A stretch of 64,000 nt of DNA. It comes from Helichrysum umbraculigerum (lineage: Eukaryota > Streptophyta > Magnoliopsida > Asterales > Asteraceae). Both the position numbers and the translations under genes were made by a program. Under the pieces are notes generated by a model, which worked only from the letters and a program-made list of their open reading frames with translations, was not told the DNA's origin and did no database searches. The stretch spans positions 4,467,001-4,531,000 of the forward strand of contig CATIUR010000004.1 of NCBI GenBank assembly GCA_949592205.1, written 5' to 3'. Of the stretch, positions 24,024 to 36,500 are shown piece by piece (positions within the stretch are counted from its first letter, which is position 1; every line of letters begins with the position of its first letter).

Positions 24024-27000
24024 TCATTTGTAAATCTTACTACCTGCATAGATCTTCATCTTCATACAAGTTCTAACCATCATTTGATAATCTCTTGCTA
24101 AGTCACTCCATTCAAAGGTTGTAAAGATTCTGTTCTCATTCAACTTCAATAAATCTTTCTTTGACATATTCATCAAGTGACGACGGTCATAAACTCTAAA
24201 GATTTCACGTTCACCACCTTCAACCTCATCATCAGCTTCAACCATGACAGCTTCTCCAGTCTTTGAATCAACATGCGTACTTTTCATATTACCCAGAATA
24301 TCCTGTGGCATTGTCTTCAATGGAATTTGCTAAACACACTTAACAGCTGGATAAACCTTCTTCCTTCTTCTTCTTCCAGTCCTTTGACTTTTCTCTTGCA
24401 ATTTGATAGTCGTTCCTTTCCTTGGCTTAATCATATCAAATTTCTTCGTTCCAACCTCATTATGATTATTCTTTAAACACGCTTAGCATAATCATCATTA
24501 CTTGGGTTATTAATCTCCAATCTAGCCAAATCACGTATCTCATAACGTGGTAGGGAACTGAACACTGCAAGCTTTCACTCAAAATATTGAACTCCGTCAA
24601 ACCTTTTAATAGCAAAAAGCTTCAGTTCAGAGTCAAAGTACCATCTAATAATCCATTTACGTGGAACACGTTTACCTGTTATATCCACTTCTGAAATTCC
24701 AATCTTTTTCTTTTGTTTTGGAAGTTTCCTAAGCATAATTGAAGGATTATTAGTAGGAATAAGAACTTCACTGTCTGAATCGGTTGAATCATCGATATCT
24801 TCATCTACATCGACAACCGTTGGACCTTCATCATTTTCAATAATAACTTCTGTCCTAGAAGGGCTCACATGGTGTTCATCTATATTAGCATCTGGATCTA
24901 CACCAATGTCTTGCTCAACTTCAGGAACAGTAGTCCAATCATCAGGTGGTAAAAACTCTCCATCCTCAAGATCATAATCAATCTCTTCATCTATCTCATC
25001 CAAAATATCATCTTCTGAATCTGATAGATCTAGCATTTCCAATCCTAAGAGAAATACAAATACAAATAAAAATTTAATAATCTAAATACTTTCATTGATT
25101 TCCATGAATCAATCTAAGAATTTCTTTATTAATCCTTTTGTATATTTTAACCTAAAATATAAACGCGAAATATATAACTTATAAAATTTATTTATTGATT
25201 ATACTTAATCAATCTAAAATTTCTTAAGTCTTATACAATACTTAACAAATATTAATTAATTTTAAATTCTAATGCATTGTGAATAATCACCAAGCATTTA
25301 AATTTACTATTAATTACCTTATATAATTTCCAAGAGTTAATTGAACTGTTTAATCATCAACTTAACCTTTAAATTATATATCATTTGTCTAGTTAATACA
25401 TATTTTAACTTGTTAATTACTTATATACCTTACGGTCTTAAGTCTATAAACAAATCTAAAATGTACAAAAGTTACGATAAATTTTGACCGCAGATAAAAT
25501 TCGGAACACACTTCACGACTTCTCAATGAGTCGTAAGACTTTCGATCACTAATTTAATTAACTTTTCAGAATTAAATAACTTATATAGTTTCTAATATAT
25601 TTAACTTGTAATAATAATCTCAAGCCGAATATATTACCAAAAAAAATATTAAGTTACAATTATTCGGTACGAATTATCACAAATACTACACTACTATGCT
25701 AATACTAAGCTATCTTACCAGCTTCTGTATCAACCGGTATCGTCTTATCCATACTTGTACCTTCACCAGAACCACTTGCTCCAGCATCACCAGACTCCCC
25801 CTGAAGTGTAGCCTGCTGACCAGTCATTGAAGGACCAGCCAGCTCACTATCCTTCTGAGCTGTTGGATCATCGTCTTTGTCTTCTCTTCGCTTCTTCGCC
25901 AGCTCATCATCCCTGCAGGACTCATCAAGTATAACCACTCCCCCTTGAGATGGCTTGTCCTTTCGCAGATCAGCAACTAGACGATCAAGTCGCTGAATCT
26001 CTCTCTTATTTTCAGCATCAGCAGTAATCAAAGTCATGTTGGAATTCAACAACGACTTGTAAGATGCACTCTGGTTAAGTATTTGCTGTGCAAGAGTAAG
26101 ATTGTTAGCTACCAACTCTGGAATCTTCAAAATAACCTTCTCTAATTCCTTAACTCTCGACTCTAAGGATGTAATCCTTTCAGCATCAGTCGTAGGAGTA
26201 ACTGAGATGGTTGTGGGTCCAGGTGTTGTAAGTGAAGCAACGTGAGAATCAAATGTAAGTGGTAGAGGTGGTTGAGACAAATCTGCCGTAAGAAGATGAG
26301 CAGCAAATCTGCTTGACTTAGTCATCGGAAACTGCGCCATACGTACTAAATCAGCAATCTCAGCCTGTTAAGTTAGACACAATTAAATAAGTAATTGTTA
26401 CAGATTACTCTGTCTCAATCTCTAATTAATTATATAACACTCGTAGTACTAAACTCATATCCCTTACCTCATTCGGTACAGGTATCTGTTCAGAAACCAC
26501 CGGTGTCACATTCTCTACCTCTGGTGTATCTTGAGCAACTGTTACAGAATGAGCTGTCTCAGTTTAACTCCTGATAAACAACAAGTTAAGATTATTTAAC
26601 TTTAAATAAGCTTACCATCTCGTATGGTCAAAGTCCTTGAACGTTTCAACAAAGGAGTTTCAATCTCCTCAGGACCTTTTTCCAAGATACTGAAGTCGTC
26701 ATCGACTTCCTTACCCTTCCTCTTCTTCTCCTTAACAGAAATATGCATTGGAGGAGGAGAAGGCGTATCTTCATCAGAATCATCATCTGAAGCCGTTTCA
26801 CCATCACGACCTCCAGATGGACCAACATCAGAATCCTTAACTGGTAAAACCTCAGATCTATCTCTCTGTACTTGTTCACCCTCAGGTCTTTCAACCTCTA
26901 GGTCTACAATCTCTGGATTCTGTTCATATATATATTCATATTTTATGATTAGTTTAACAAACACAATCAACTAAATATCCATATTCTTAAACCTATATAA

Positions 27001-28104
27001 TTAGATTCATACTTTTATGATTAATATTAAAATCTATCAACTAAGTATCAAAATCATTATATAAATTACCTCCATAGGTGGAACATATTGATCAATCGCT
27101 TGAAGAAGCGGATCATGAACTTCATCATTATGTACAAGTACATCTTGTACCACCTGTGTAGCAACATCTGGGTTCACCTGTTCCCCAGCATGTCCAGGTT
27201 GTTCCAAAGCGTCATTCAGGAGCTCTTGTGGATCTTCAGGTTGAACCACATTAGCAACCTGAGCAGGAACATCAGCAGCAGCAGCATCAACATCCACCCA
27301 GCCATGATTTGGCGGTGCAACATAAGTCGGATCGAGAATATAACCAAAAAGATCTCTCTCCTCAGGTTTAACAACACCTTCTTTTCTCACTGTCTGCTGA
27401 AACATGGCATTGTATCCTCTGAACTTAATAGTATCAACACGTAAGTGCGGCTCAGGAATAACAATATCCGGAAGACCAGCACAAATGATCAACATACAGA
27501 ATCGCGGATAAACCAAAAAGTGATTCCTAACGGCACCACTGATCTGACGTACCAGCTCGCCAAAAATATAATCACAAAAACTGTATGGCTTATTATAGGC
27601 CAGGGAAAGTACAGCCGATATAAGGGCAGGGCTCAATTCATCAAAACCTCCCTTCTTCGGTGCAAAAACCGTGATTATAACATGCCACAAAAACCTCCAC
27701 TGACCAATAACCAAAGGCTTTTAGAATTGACGGCCTCGTCTCTCACCCGTATAACCCATCCGACCTAGAGCTCCCTCAATAAAATCCATGGGAAAGTCCG
27801 TATCCCCATTCTCTTGATCTTTCATACCCAGCTGTAAAATCTCACGAAGATTATCAGCCGTAAAGACAATCGGTTGCTGATTTATCGTTGTTCGTATAAT
27901 AGGAGGATTAACAGCCTGATCATACTGAATACCATCCCAGAAGTCATTCAGTATCATCTGAGAAATATGTGGAGACGCCGTAATAGCATATCTAATGCGT
28001 GAACGTGCCAAAAATGTAAGCATTTGAGCTTCTTTGTCAGCTCCCTTTGCTTCTAGATCAAGATCAACAAGAATATTGTGACCTTTATCAAATTGTCGTG
28101 CCAT
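24024..28104 (-). pseudogene. Spliced accessory gene of Copia B, decayed
   Basis: Minus-strand exons by homology and splice sites: 28104-27070, 26919-26616, 26538-26468, 26364-25719 and 25044-24024. Donors read GTAATT, GTAAGC, GTAAGG and GTAAGA; acceptors read GAACAG, TAACAG, TTAACAG and CTCTTAG. Exon phases (0, 1, 0, 1) equal those of Copia A, and the 71-nt exon has the same length in both. Lesions are a TAA at 27721-27723 in exon 1, a stop at 24575-24577, a TAG at 24330-24332 and disturbed frame near 24440-24490. The domains are those described for the Copia A gene (MARQFDKGHNILVDLD start, DAERITSLESRVKELE coiled coil, GGEREIFRVYD near the C-terminus). At the last exon, B has TTG where A has the first ATG of its apparent second ORF, so that ATG is probably not an initiator. 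The intron between exons 2 and 3 of A is absent here. Confidence 0.82.
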
Positions 28105-29710
28105 ATCTGTAAAAACACAAATGACAAAAACAATTAAGACACGTTAATGACAAACTATAATGTATTATGAATCAATATTCATCAAACATCTTAGTTCTAA
28201 TTTATATATAACTTGTTACGTAATCGTCTCAAGTTGTATATGTCAATATACATATATAACCTATAATTATAAGTCGTATATATATAGATAGTATATGTTT
28301 TTACGTGTTAAAATTAAATCTCACATCAAAACATATAAAAGATTATCTTTTGAAGTCGTAAATTAAATAAAATGTTTATTCACATTTATTACAACAAAAG
28401 TTTAAGTCGCAAGTTACATTTTTGTTTTTAAAGTTTATTTCAACTCGCAAAAACTAAAGTCAACTCGCAACTCAATTCGCAAACCCATTGAACTTGCTAA
28501 CCAAGTCAATTCACAACTCGACTCGCAAGTCGATTCGCAAACATACTCAGTCCGCAGGTCAACAAGTCAATGATATAAGTTTCAATTCGCAAGGTCAAGA
28601 AGTCAAAGAACACGTATTTCAACTCGCTAACCAAGATCTGCGAATTGAATCTGGGTTCGACTCGCAACATGAACTACCGTCGTGAACCCAAGTGTAAATC
28701 GATTAATCTGCAATTTTTAACATGATCTATCGATGTATTTACGTTTATTAAGGTTCGTTTAACATTAACCCTCAAGATTCTAGTTAAATGACACCTTGAA
28801 TCGACATAAATCGTTCAAAATTCAAACCGAAACCCTAAGTTTATAAAAACTTCAATTTCGAGCGTATTAAACGGTGAAATCCGTTGGTTTATACCTCAAA
28901 ATGATCGCAATCTAATGTTGTATAAAAGCTACGGATCAAAAACTCGTCCTTGTACTCGTAGAAATCAAAATCAAACGAAAATAAAATTTCGTCTCGTTTC
29001 GCACTCGGTGGATTCGCAGCGGTGAAGTGAGTTCGCAAGGGAAATGGGTTCGGTGGTTTGTTTGACTCGTTTGACCACCCCTTTTATACTTTTACTCAAT
29101 TAGCAAATTTTAACTCGATCCGCAGGTTGACTGGTCAAACTCGCGAGATTAAATAAAAATGTGAATTAAATACTAAGTATAAATTAAAACCCATATATTT
29201 ATACAAGTTTAAAATAACAGTATTTTCCACTTGCATTTGTTACGATTGTTCAATACGGATAAAAGAAAATGCAATATAATTAAATTCCATAGGGTAACAC
29301 TTATTAAAATAAAATAAAATAAGTTTACATAAACTTAAAAGTAAAATAACACACAACACATATAAACAAAACAGTGGTATCATGTACCATTTTATTAATC
29401 ACTTGAATAAAATAAAACTAGTACATAAAGGGACTGATTAAGAATTCAACTGCTTAGGGATCATATTAGACAGAATAAGCAATTAAGTATTTATTAAAAA
29501 GTCTAAGTAGATTGTCAGTATACATACCTCATGAAATCCAAATAAAGTACAATAAAATTACAACTAATTTTATCATTTATCCATTTATATTTATAAAATT
29601 ATATCTTAGGTACCTTTATCCACGTAGCATAATTAATAAAAACATATTATTCACTTAAAGTGAATATTTTCTTATAGACAGTTCAAGATGATTACCGATA
29701 TTATGATCCA
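28105..29710 (-). other. Noncoding spacer of Copia B upstream of the accessory gene
   Basis: Homologous to 47394-48960 of Copia A. It includes the AT-rich part (GGATCATAATA..GGTAATC at its far end) and two clusters of AACTCGCAA/TTGCGAGTT-type motifs (about 28440-28640 and 28990-29140). No coding sequence is seen. Confidence 0.7.
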
Positions 29711-30207
29711 TGATGTGACGTAAAAAGTCATGTTTTTAGAAGCTTTATTCCTCACATTTTGGACCTTTCTTTAGTGAAAACATTTCAAAACATTGATTAT
29801 TTATTAAAATTCACTAAAGTGGTTCAAAAGTAGATGTTGCGGTAAAAATAACTGAAAACACTCTGAAAACGCACAAAACACAGCATTTTAATACCAGCCG
29901 ATTCATCAGACCTCATTTTCCTATTAAGGAACACCTCCTAACTTCTACCATCTGTTGTATAGGTAAAATCGAGACGGAAAAATCTGGAATCAAGTGAAAC
30001 GGCCAAAGGACGGAGAAGACACTGCACTTTCAGAGCCACTAAAAGTCATTTCGGCTATGCCTGAGTTCTACACACCCAATTTCTATGAATTTGACATCAT
30101 TAAAAGCGTAACGGAATTACAAAACAACAGGCGAAAGAATCAGGTCAAACGGACGCATAACGAAGGAGATACTGACGTTTTAAGCAACGAACGAAATCAG
30201 ACAAAGC

Positions 30208-30317
30208 CCGTATACGGCCCCACACACCGTATACGGCCCTTGTGAGACCGTATAAGGCCCCTACTACACCGTATACGGCCCTTACAAGGCCGTATACGGC
30301 CCCTGCACCCCCGTATG
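30208..30317. repeat. Phased CCGTATACGG palindrome array
   Basis: Copies start at 30208, 30227, 30248 (variant CCGTATAAGG), 30269, 30290 and 30311 (partial, CCGTATG). The spacing is 19 then 21 bp four times. Each full unit is a perfect 10-bp palindrome followed by CCC. The array ends about 60 bp upstream of the TATA box. Confidence 0.92.
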
Positions 30318-30377
30318 CTGCTTCGTTTGCTTGTACGTGCTGTTTCGTGAGTTGTACGTGCGATTTTAGGGTTTGCC

Positions 30378-30385
30378 TATAAATA
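30378..30385 (+). promoter_or_regulatory. TATA box of the Athila-like LTR
   Basis: TATAAATA in the context GCCTATAAATAGTGG, followed by a CT-rich leader typical of plant transcription starts. Confidence 0.75.
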
Positions 30386-30950
30386 GTGGACTACCCCAAC
30401 ACTTCATACCATACCATTTTCTCATTTCATTTCTTCCTTACACTTTCTCTCTCACACACATCACTCTCTCTCTAGTTTCTCTCTCTAAAGAATTTTCTCT
30501 CTCTAGAATTAAGCTAGTTAGAGAGATAGTTAGGTAGAGGTAGCTTTTAGCTTTTGTACGGAGTCACTCCAAGACATTATATTCGTGAAGATCTGTCTGT
30601 AATAAATTCGTATCAGGTTCTATTTATATATCTCTTACTTTCCAGTTTTAAACATGTGTTGCTTTGTTTATGCTTGTTTAGGATTGTATGCTAGATATAT
30701 AATGTTAGGCTAGACATTTCTTTGTGTTTACTATGATGTAGTTATGTTAGAATAGTCAATATGTTTATGCCATGCTGTTACTCTGCCCGTGTTACTTTAA
30801 ACTGTGTATGAACTCATAAATTGAATCTCGAATGTTTATCTATCCAACTTATGCTGTGGTTAGAAGCTTCCTGCTAGAACTTGGCCAATTACTAGTGGTA
30901 CGTTCTCTACCTATTCTATTCTTGATGATCAATGAACTTGGTATGGTTGT

Positions 30951-33532
30951 TGTGACACCCCCAAATTTAATGATTTGCGGAAGCTTGATTTGGGTGTCAC
31001 TAATCAATATACAAAGCACATAAGATATAATGAACGACCACTATATGCGTCGTTTTAAACTTGTATAAATAAAATAAATGTTTACATCAAAATATAGTTA
31101 CATTAGCTCGGTTCCTGAAATTGAGAGATTACATAGCATAATTACTTTTACAAAATATAATAATGCAGTCCAATATCTAGTTGTATGTATGCTGACTCGA
31201 GCTAATAATTCCTGCTTGTGCAGCCAAACTACTGCTGGGTACCTGTGATAAATACTAAAATGGGTCAGCAAAAACGCTGGTGAGCTCACAGGTTTGTATG
31301 TCAATGTATGGTTGTAAGAACCGCAAGATTTATATTGAATTTAAAATGCAATTAAGCAAGATAAAAGTTATACTGTCCATGAGCACATAGTCTGAGCTTA
31401 ACTTGATTTGTCAGTCCCAATTAAGGAAACCTAACTTGAAATGCCTCCTACGAGTGTCTAATCCACACTCGTCTTCCCAAATGCTAATACATCCGTTTGA
31501 CCGGTTAGTGCGTGCTAACCCGGATGAGGATTGTCAATCCCATATGATATCATATACTAACATTCACGCTATAAATACTAGAGACTATGCTTATGGAGGA
31601 CTTTAAATTGATTAGCTTGAAACTCATGTAGTATTTGAAGTTTGGCACTTGCGTTCTACTTGTAAAACAAAATCGAGTAGTAATATCACACCCCTAGTTG
31701 TAAAGCAGTGAAAATGGGGCTATGAAACTCACCTGAGTCTTGAAGTGTTTAATTTAGTAAACTTGAAGTAATTAGCGGTGAATTGATGTCCAAAGGCTTG
31801 AAACCTGAATGTGTCCACGACACTTGAATTGTTATTAATTGTACCGGTATCTCGAAAGACTACCATTTAAATCGTTTGTTTAACTTGATGTCCAAATTAC
31901 CCCGATTTGGTTGATTGTATTGTTACAAGTTACTACGACTTGTTTGATTGTGAATTAGGTTTTGAAAATGTATACGGCCCGTTGGTGATTGTTTGAATTT
32001 AAATATGTTAATGTTCTCCTTATGTCTCAAAGTGTTAACCCTGAAAAGTAAATTCCATTATGACTGAAAAGTTGTATCGTGTAAGCGTTTTGAAGTTGTA
32101 CAAGTTTGACACTTGTTGTAAAAATGTGTTTACGGAATCTAAGTACGGGGGTCCGGGGGCAGCGCCCCTGGTTAGCGGGGTCCAAGGGGCAGAGCCCCTG
32201 GCTGGGGTCGAGCTGCCAGGTCAGCTTGGAAAATTTTTATTTCTACTATATTGCTTTAAGGAAAAACGCATCAGGACTTGAATTTGGGTGAAATCAAGTG
32301 ATAAAATTTCGAGCCTCGACACTTAGTAAAAATATGTGTTTTTGAGGTTCTGGTTTGTGCGACGTTGGGTGCGACGTTGGGTGCGACGTCGCAGATCCGG
32401 ACTGCGACGTTGGGCACGGCGTCGTATTGTGCGACTTTCGCAATTTAATGCGACGTTGTGCGTGGCGTCGCTATAGGCGACGTAGTTGATTTCTGCGACG
32501 TTGGGGTTTACGTCGCTAAGTGCGACGTCCGCAATTCAATGCGACGTAGAGTGCTGCGTCGCTATATGCGACGTTGAGGATTTGTGCGACGTAAGTCGCT
32601 ACGTCGCATTTACGCCAGGCCAAATGCGACGTACGGGATCTGATCGGAGTTTCGACTTCAAAAACGTATTTTCCGGCCATCGATCGGTCTAATATTTTTA
32701 CCCAACCCATTTTAGGACATTACAAGGTTATACAAACAACTAGCAAGTTATAAAACTTAAAAACGAGAGTTTTCGGAGTTGTGTCGGAAACTTACAAATC
32801 GCCGAAATGAAATTCCGGAAAGATAGAAATGTAGATCGGAATGCGGTGAGTGTTTTCTTCCAAACGAGTATGACGATCCAAGGTCGATTGAGGTGCTTAT
32901 TTTTGTGATTAGTGAGTTTTTGTGAGTTTGGGTTTTTGAGAGAAAAGAAAAGGAAGAGAGAGAGAGATAAATGAGAAATGAAAGAAAGAAAATGGTGGGG
33001 AGGTGGTTAAGGGATCACCTCCCATTTTCAGTCCGCGCACTGCGCTCCGTGCGGTGTTCGTTTACTCCGTCGTTTGAACGTTAAATATTTATTTTCTATG
33101 TTTTAATATACGTTTTAAAATGCGAATAATTATTCAGTATTTTTGTTGAAGTATTTTACTAACTTTTTAATAATTACATTATAAAAGGTGAATTGTTTCG
33201 TTTTGTTTGCGCAATTACATTTTATTCGCGTTTATATAAATTGTGTGATAAAACTTGAATACTAAATATTATTGACATAATATTTTTAAGTACAATAACG
33301 TTATAAAAATCCTGGTATTATTTAAATAAATTGTTCACCAACGTCCGTATTTATTGTATCGAAATTCATTCGATTTGAAACTTGTACGATTTAAACAAAC
33401 CGCATAGTTGTAGATATATATTCAACAATATATATAATAATTGATACATTAATTAGCCTAACACAGAACTAATTACATGTAATAAAGCTCGATTAGGCAC
33501 TAAATTCTAGTCCTAAATTGACGGTTGTCACA
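30951..33532 (-). repeat. 3' LTR of the chromovirus
   Basis: Plus-strand reading begins TGTGACACCCCC and ends GGTTGTCACA. It includes the GGGGTCC hairpin units (32146-32217), a GCGACGT array (32358-32633) and a GA-rich block near 32940-32990. No gene is encoded; the small frames seen here recur unchanged in the other LTR. Confidence 0.95.
32358..32633. repeat. GCGACGT(CGC) array in the chromovirus 3' LTR
   Basis: About fifteen GCGAC or GCGACGT-type units in 275 bp on both strands, several forming GCGACGTCGC-like dyads. The counterpart in the 5' LTR is at 54414-54689. Confidence 0.85.
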
Positions 33533-33546
33533 TTCTCCCCCTGTTA
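33533..33546 (-). promoter_or_regulatory. Polypurine tract of the chromovirus
   Basis: Minus-strand AACAGGGGGAGAA directly before the LTR start TGTGACA. Confidence 0.85.
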
Positions 33547-33567
33547 GAAGAATTTCGTCCCGAAATT

Positions 33568-36500
33568 TTATGTTGAAGTCGTGTTTGACGTTGAATTAGT
33601 GAAGAGTTGAGGATACTTGAGTCGCATTTGGTCTTCCCGTTCCCAGGTGAATTCCGGACCGCGCCGCGAATTCCACCTAACCTTGACAATGGGAATACGA
33701 CTTTGTTTAAGTTGTTTGACCTCACGGTCCATAATTTCGGCGGGTTCCTCAACAAAGTGGAGTTCCTCGTCAACTCGAATTTCATCGAGTGGAATGATAA
33801 GTGTCTCATCAGACAGACACTTCTTCAGATTTGAAACATGAAAAGTGGGATGCACGCTGCTGAGTTCAGATGGCAGCTGCAATCGATAAGCCACTGGACC
33901 AATCCTTTCAAGGATCTCGAATGGTCCAATGTATCTGGGGTTCAACTTCCCTCGTTTGCCAAACCGGATTACGCCTTTCCAAGGCGATACTTTGAGTAGA
34001 ACTCGATCCCCAACTTGGAACTCGAGTGGTTTGCGTCTCACATCAGCATAACTTTTCTAACGATCACGCGCGGCTTTGAGTTTGTTTTGAATTTCTACGA
34101 TTCTCTCGGTTGTTTCGTGTATGATTTATGGACCTGTGAGTTGGCTATCCCCAACTTCAGTCCAACAGATAGGTGACCGGCACTTACGACCGTACAGTGC
34201 CTAGAAGGGTGCAGCTTTGATGCTGGTATGATAACTGTTGTTGTACGAGAACTCGCACAATGGTAGATGTTTTTCCCAGTTTACACCGAAGTCTACTACG
34301 CAGGCCCGTAGCATGTCTTCAAGTGTTTGAATGGTTCGTTCACTTTGACCGTCTGTTTGAGGATGGTATGCGGTACTCATATCAAGTCGAGTACCCAGGG
34401 ATTTTTGAAGTGATTGCCAAAATTGTGAAGTGAAACGACTATCCCTATTGGAGATAATTGAGATTGGAACACCGTGTTTGGTCACGATTTCCTTCAAATA
34501 GATTCTGGTGAGGCGTTCCATTTTGTCGGATTCCTTGATTGCCAGGAAGTGAGCAGACTTTGTGAGACGGTCCACGATCACCCAAATGGTATCGCAACCG
34601 CTCGAGGATTTGGGTAGTTTGGTTATGAAGTCCATGGAAATTTGTTCCCATTTCCATTCAGGAAGACTGGGTTGTTGAAGTAAACCTGATGGTTTTTGAT
34701 ATTCAATTTTGACTTTGGAGCAAGTAAGACACTTGCTGACATAGGTGGCGATTTCAGCTTTCATGTTCGGCCACCAATAGAAGTCCTTGATACCGTGGTA
34801 CATTTTATCAGATCCCGGATGGATAGAGTATTTGGACTTGTGAGCTTCATCCATCACCAAGTCTCGTAGGTTCCCAAATTTAGGCAACCAGATTCGGTTT
34901 GAGAAATACCTAATCCCGTTAGGTTTGACTTCGAATTGTTTATCCATGCCCCGCAAGGCTTCATCTTTGAAATTTTCGGGTTTTAAGGCTTCGAGTTGAG
35001 CAGTGAGGATTTGAATGTTTAAATTGTTGTGAATGGTCATACTAAGGGCTCGAACCCGAAGTGGTTTCACTCGCTCTTTCCGACTGAGAGCATCAGCAAC
35101 AACATTTGCTTTGCCTGGATGATATTTGAGTTCGCAGTCGTAATCGGTAAGCAACTCGACCCATCGACGTTGCCTCATGTTGAGATCCTTCTGATCGAAT
35201 ATGTGTTGAAGGCTTTTATGGTCGGTAAAGATTGTGCATCTGGTACCGTAAAGGTAATGTCTCCAGATTTTGAGGGCAAAAACGACAGCTCCTAGCTCGA
35301 GGTCGTGGGTGGTGTAATTCTTTTCATGAATCTTGAGCTGTCGGGAAGCATAAGCTATGACTTTGTCTCGTTGCATGAGCACACAACCGAGACCTTGATG
35401 AGAAGCATCGCAGTATACCACGAAGTCATCGGTGCCTTCGGGTAATGATAGAATAGGAGCACTGCAAAGCTTTTGTTTTAAGAGTTGGAATGCCGACTCT
35501 TGTTTATCAGTCCAGTCAAACTTTTTGTCTTTCTGGGTCAAAGTCGTGAGTGGTATGGCTATTTTGGAGAAATTTTCAATGAAGCGTCGATAGTATCCGG
35601 CCAGTCCCAAAAACTGCCGTACTTCGGTCGGAGTGGTTGGCGATTGCCAATCTTTGATAGCCTCGATTTTTGATGGGTCAACGTGAATCCCCTGACTGTC
35701 AATCACGTGGCCAAGGAATTGAACGGTTTTGATCCAGAACTCACACTTAGAGAACTTGGCATAGAGCTCCTCGTGTTTAAGTAGTTCAAGGATGGTTCTG
35801 AGGTGTTGCGCATGCTCTTCTTTGCTTCGTGAATATATGAGAATGTCATCGATGAAGACAATGACAAACTTATCAAGGTAAGGTTTACACACCCGATTCA
35901 TGAGGTCCATGAATACAGCCGGTGCATTGGTTAGGCCGAATGGCATCACTTGAAATTCGTAATGCCCGTAACGGGTTCTGAAAGCGGTTTTTGGAATATC
36001 AGCATCGCGAACACGCAATTGGTGATAACCGGATCGGAGATCAATCTTTGAATAACAACTCGACCCTTGAAGTTGGTCGAACAGGTCATCGATTCGAGGG
36101 AGTGGATACCGGTTCTTGACAGTTAACTTGTTCAACTCTCGATAGTCGATACACATTCGAAAAGAACCATCTTTCTTCTTAACAAATAGGACCGGAGCTC
36201 CCCAAGGTGAAGAACTCGGCCTGATGAATCCTCGTTCCAGGAGTTCCTGTAACTGGGTGGACAGCTCCTGAAGTTCGGATGGAGCTAAACGGTATGGTGC
36301 TCGGGCGACAGGCGCAGCACCTGGTACAAGATCGATTGAGAACTCAACCTGTCTTGGTGGTGGTAGACCAGGTAGTTCCTCAGGAAAGACTTCTGGAAAG
36401 TCTCGAACAATTGGAACATCCTCAAGTCGCTTCTCCTCCGACTTTTTCTCCATGATGTGCGCGAGGATTGCTGGATAACCCTTTCTCAGAAATTTTCGGG

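Larger units (their letters stand above)
23401..29710 (-). mobile_element. Copia B: 3' half of a SIRE-like Copia element
   Basis: Read on the minus strand, this is homologous to Copia A from about 47394 to its 3' LTR: noncoding spacer, the spliced accessory gene, polypurine tract, LTR. Similarity with A stops at about 29710, where the Athila-like LTR begins. Gag, pol and the 5' LTR are not in the window, so they are either beyond its right edge (on the far side of the inserted Athila-like element) or lost. Stops in the accessory gene and clear LTR divergence from A show that it is an older family member. Confidence 0.85.
29711..30950 (+). repeat. Athila/Tat-type Gypsy 5' LTR, first part
   Basis: Starts TGATGTGACG where the Copia B homology ends. 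It carries the CCGTATACGG array, a TATA box (TATAAATA, 30378-30385) and a CT-rich leader. It is cut at 30950 by the chromovirus (target GTTGT at 30946-30950) and resumes at 55587. Joining the parts puts the Asp-tRNA PBS in the right place, which identifies it as an LTR. The left boundary is inferred and could be a few bases off (TGTGACG at 29714 is an alternative). A short plus-strand frame at about 29994-30245 lies across the array and is not convincing as a gene. Confidence 0.72.

Noticed and set aside
32060..32692. Small plus-strand frames in the chromovirus LTR with GGPGAAPLV-type strings
   Set aside because: They translate the GGGGTCC and GCGACGT repeat arrays and recur in each LTR copy.
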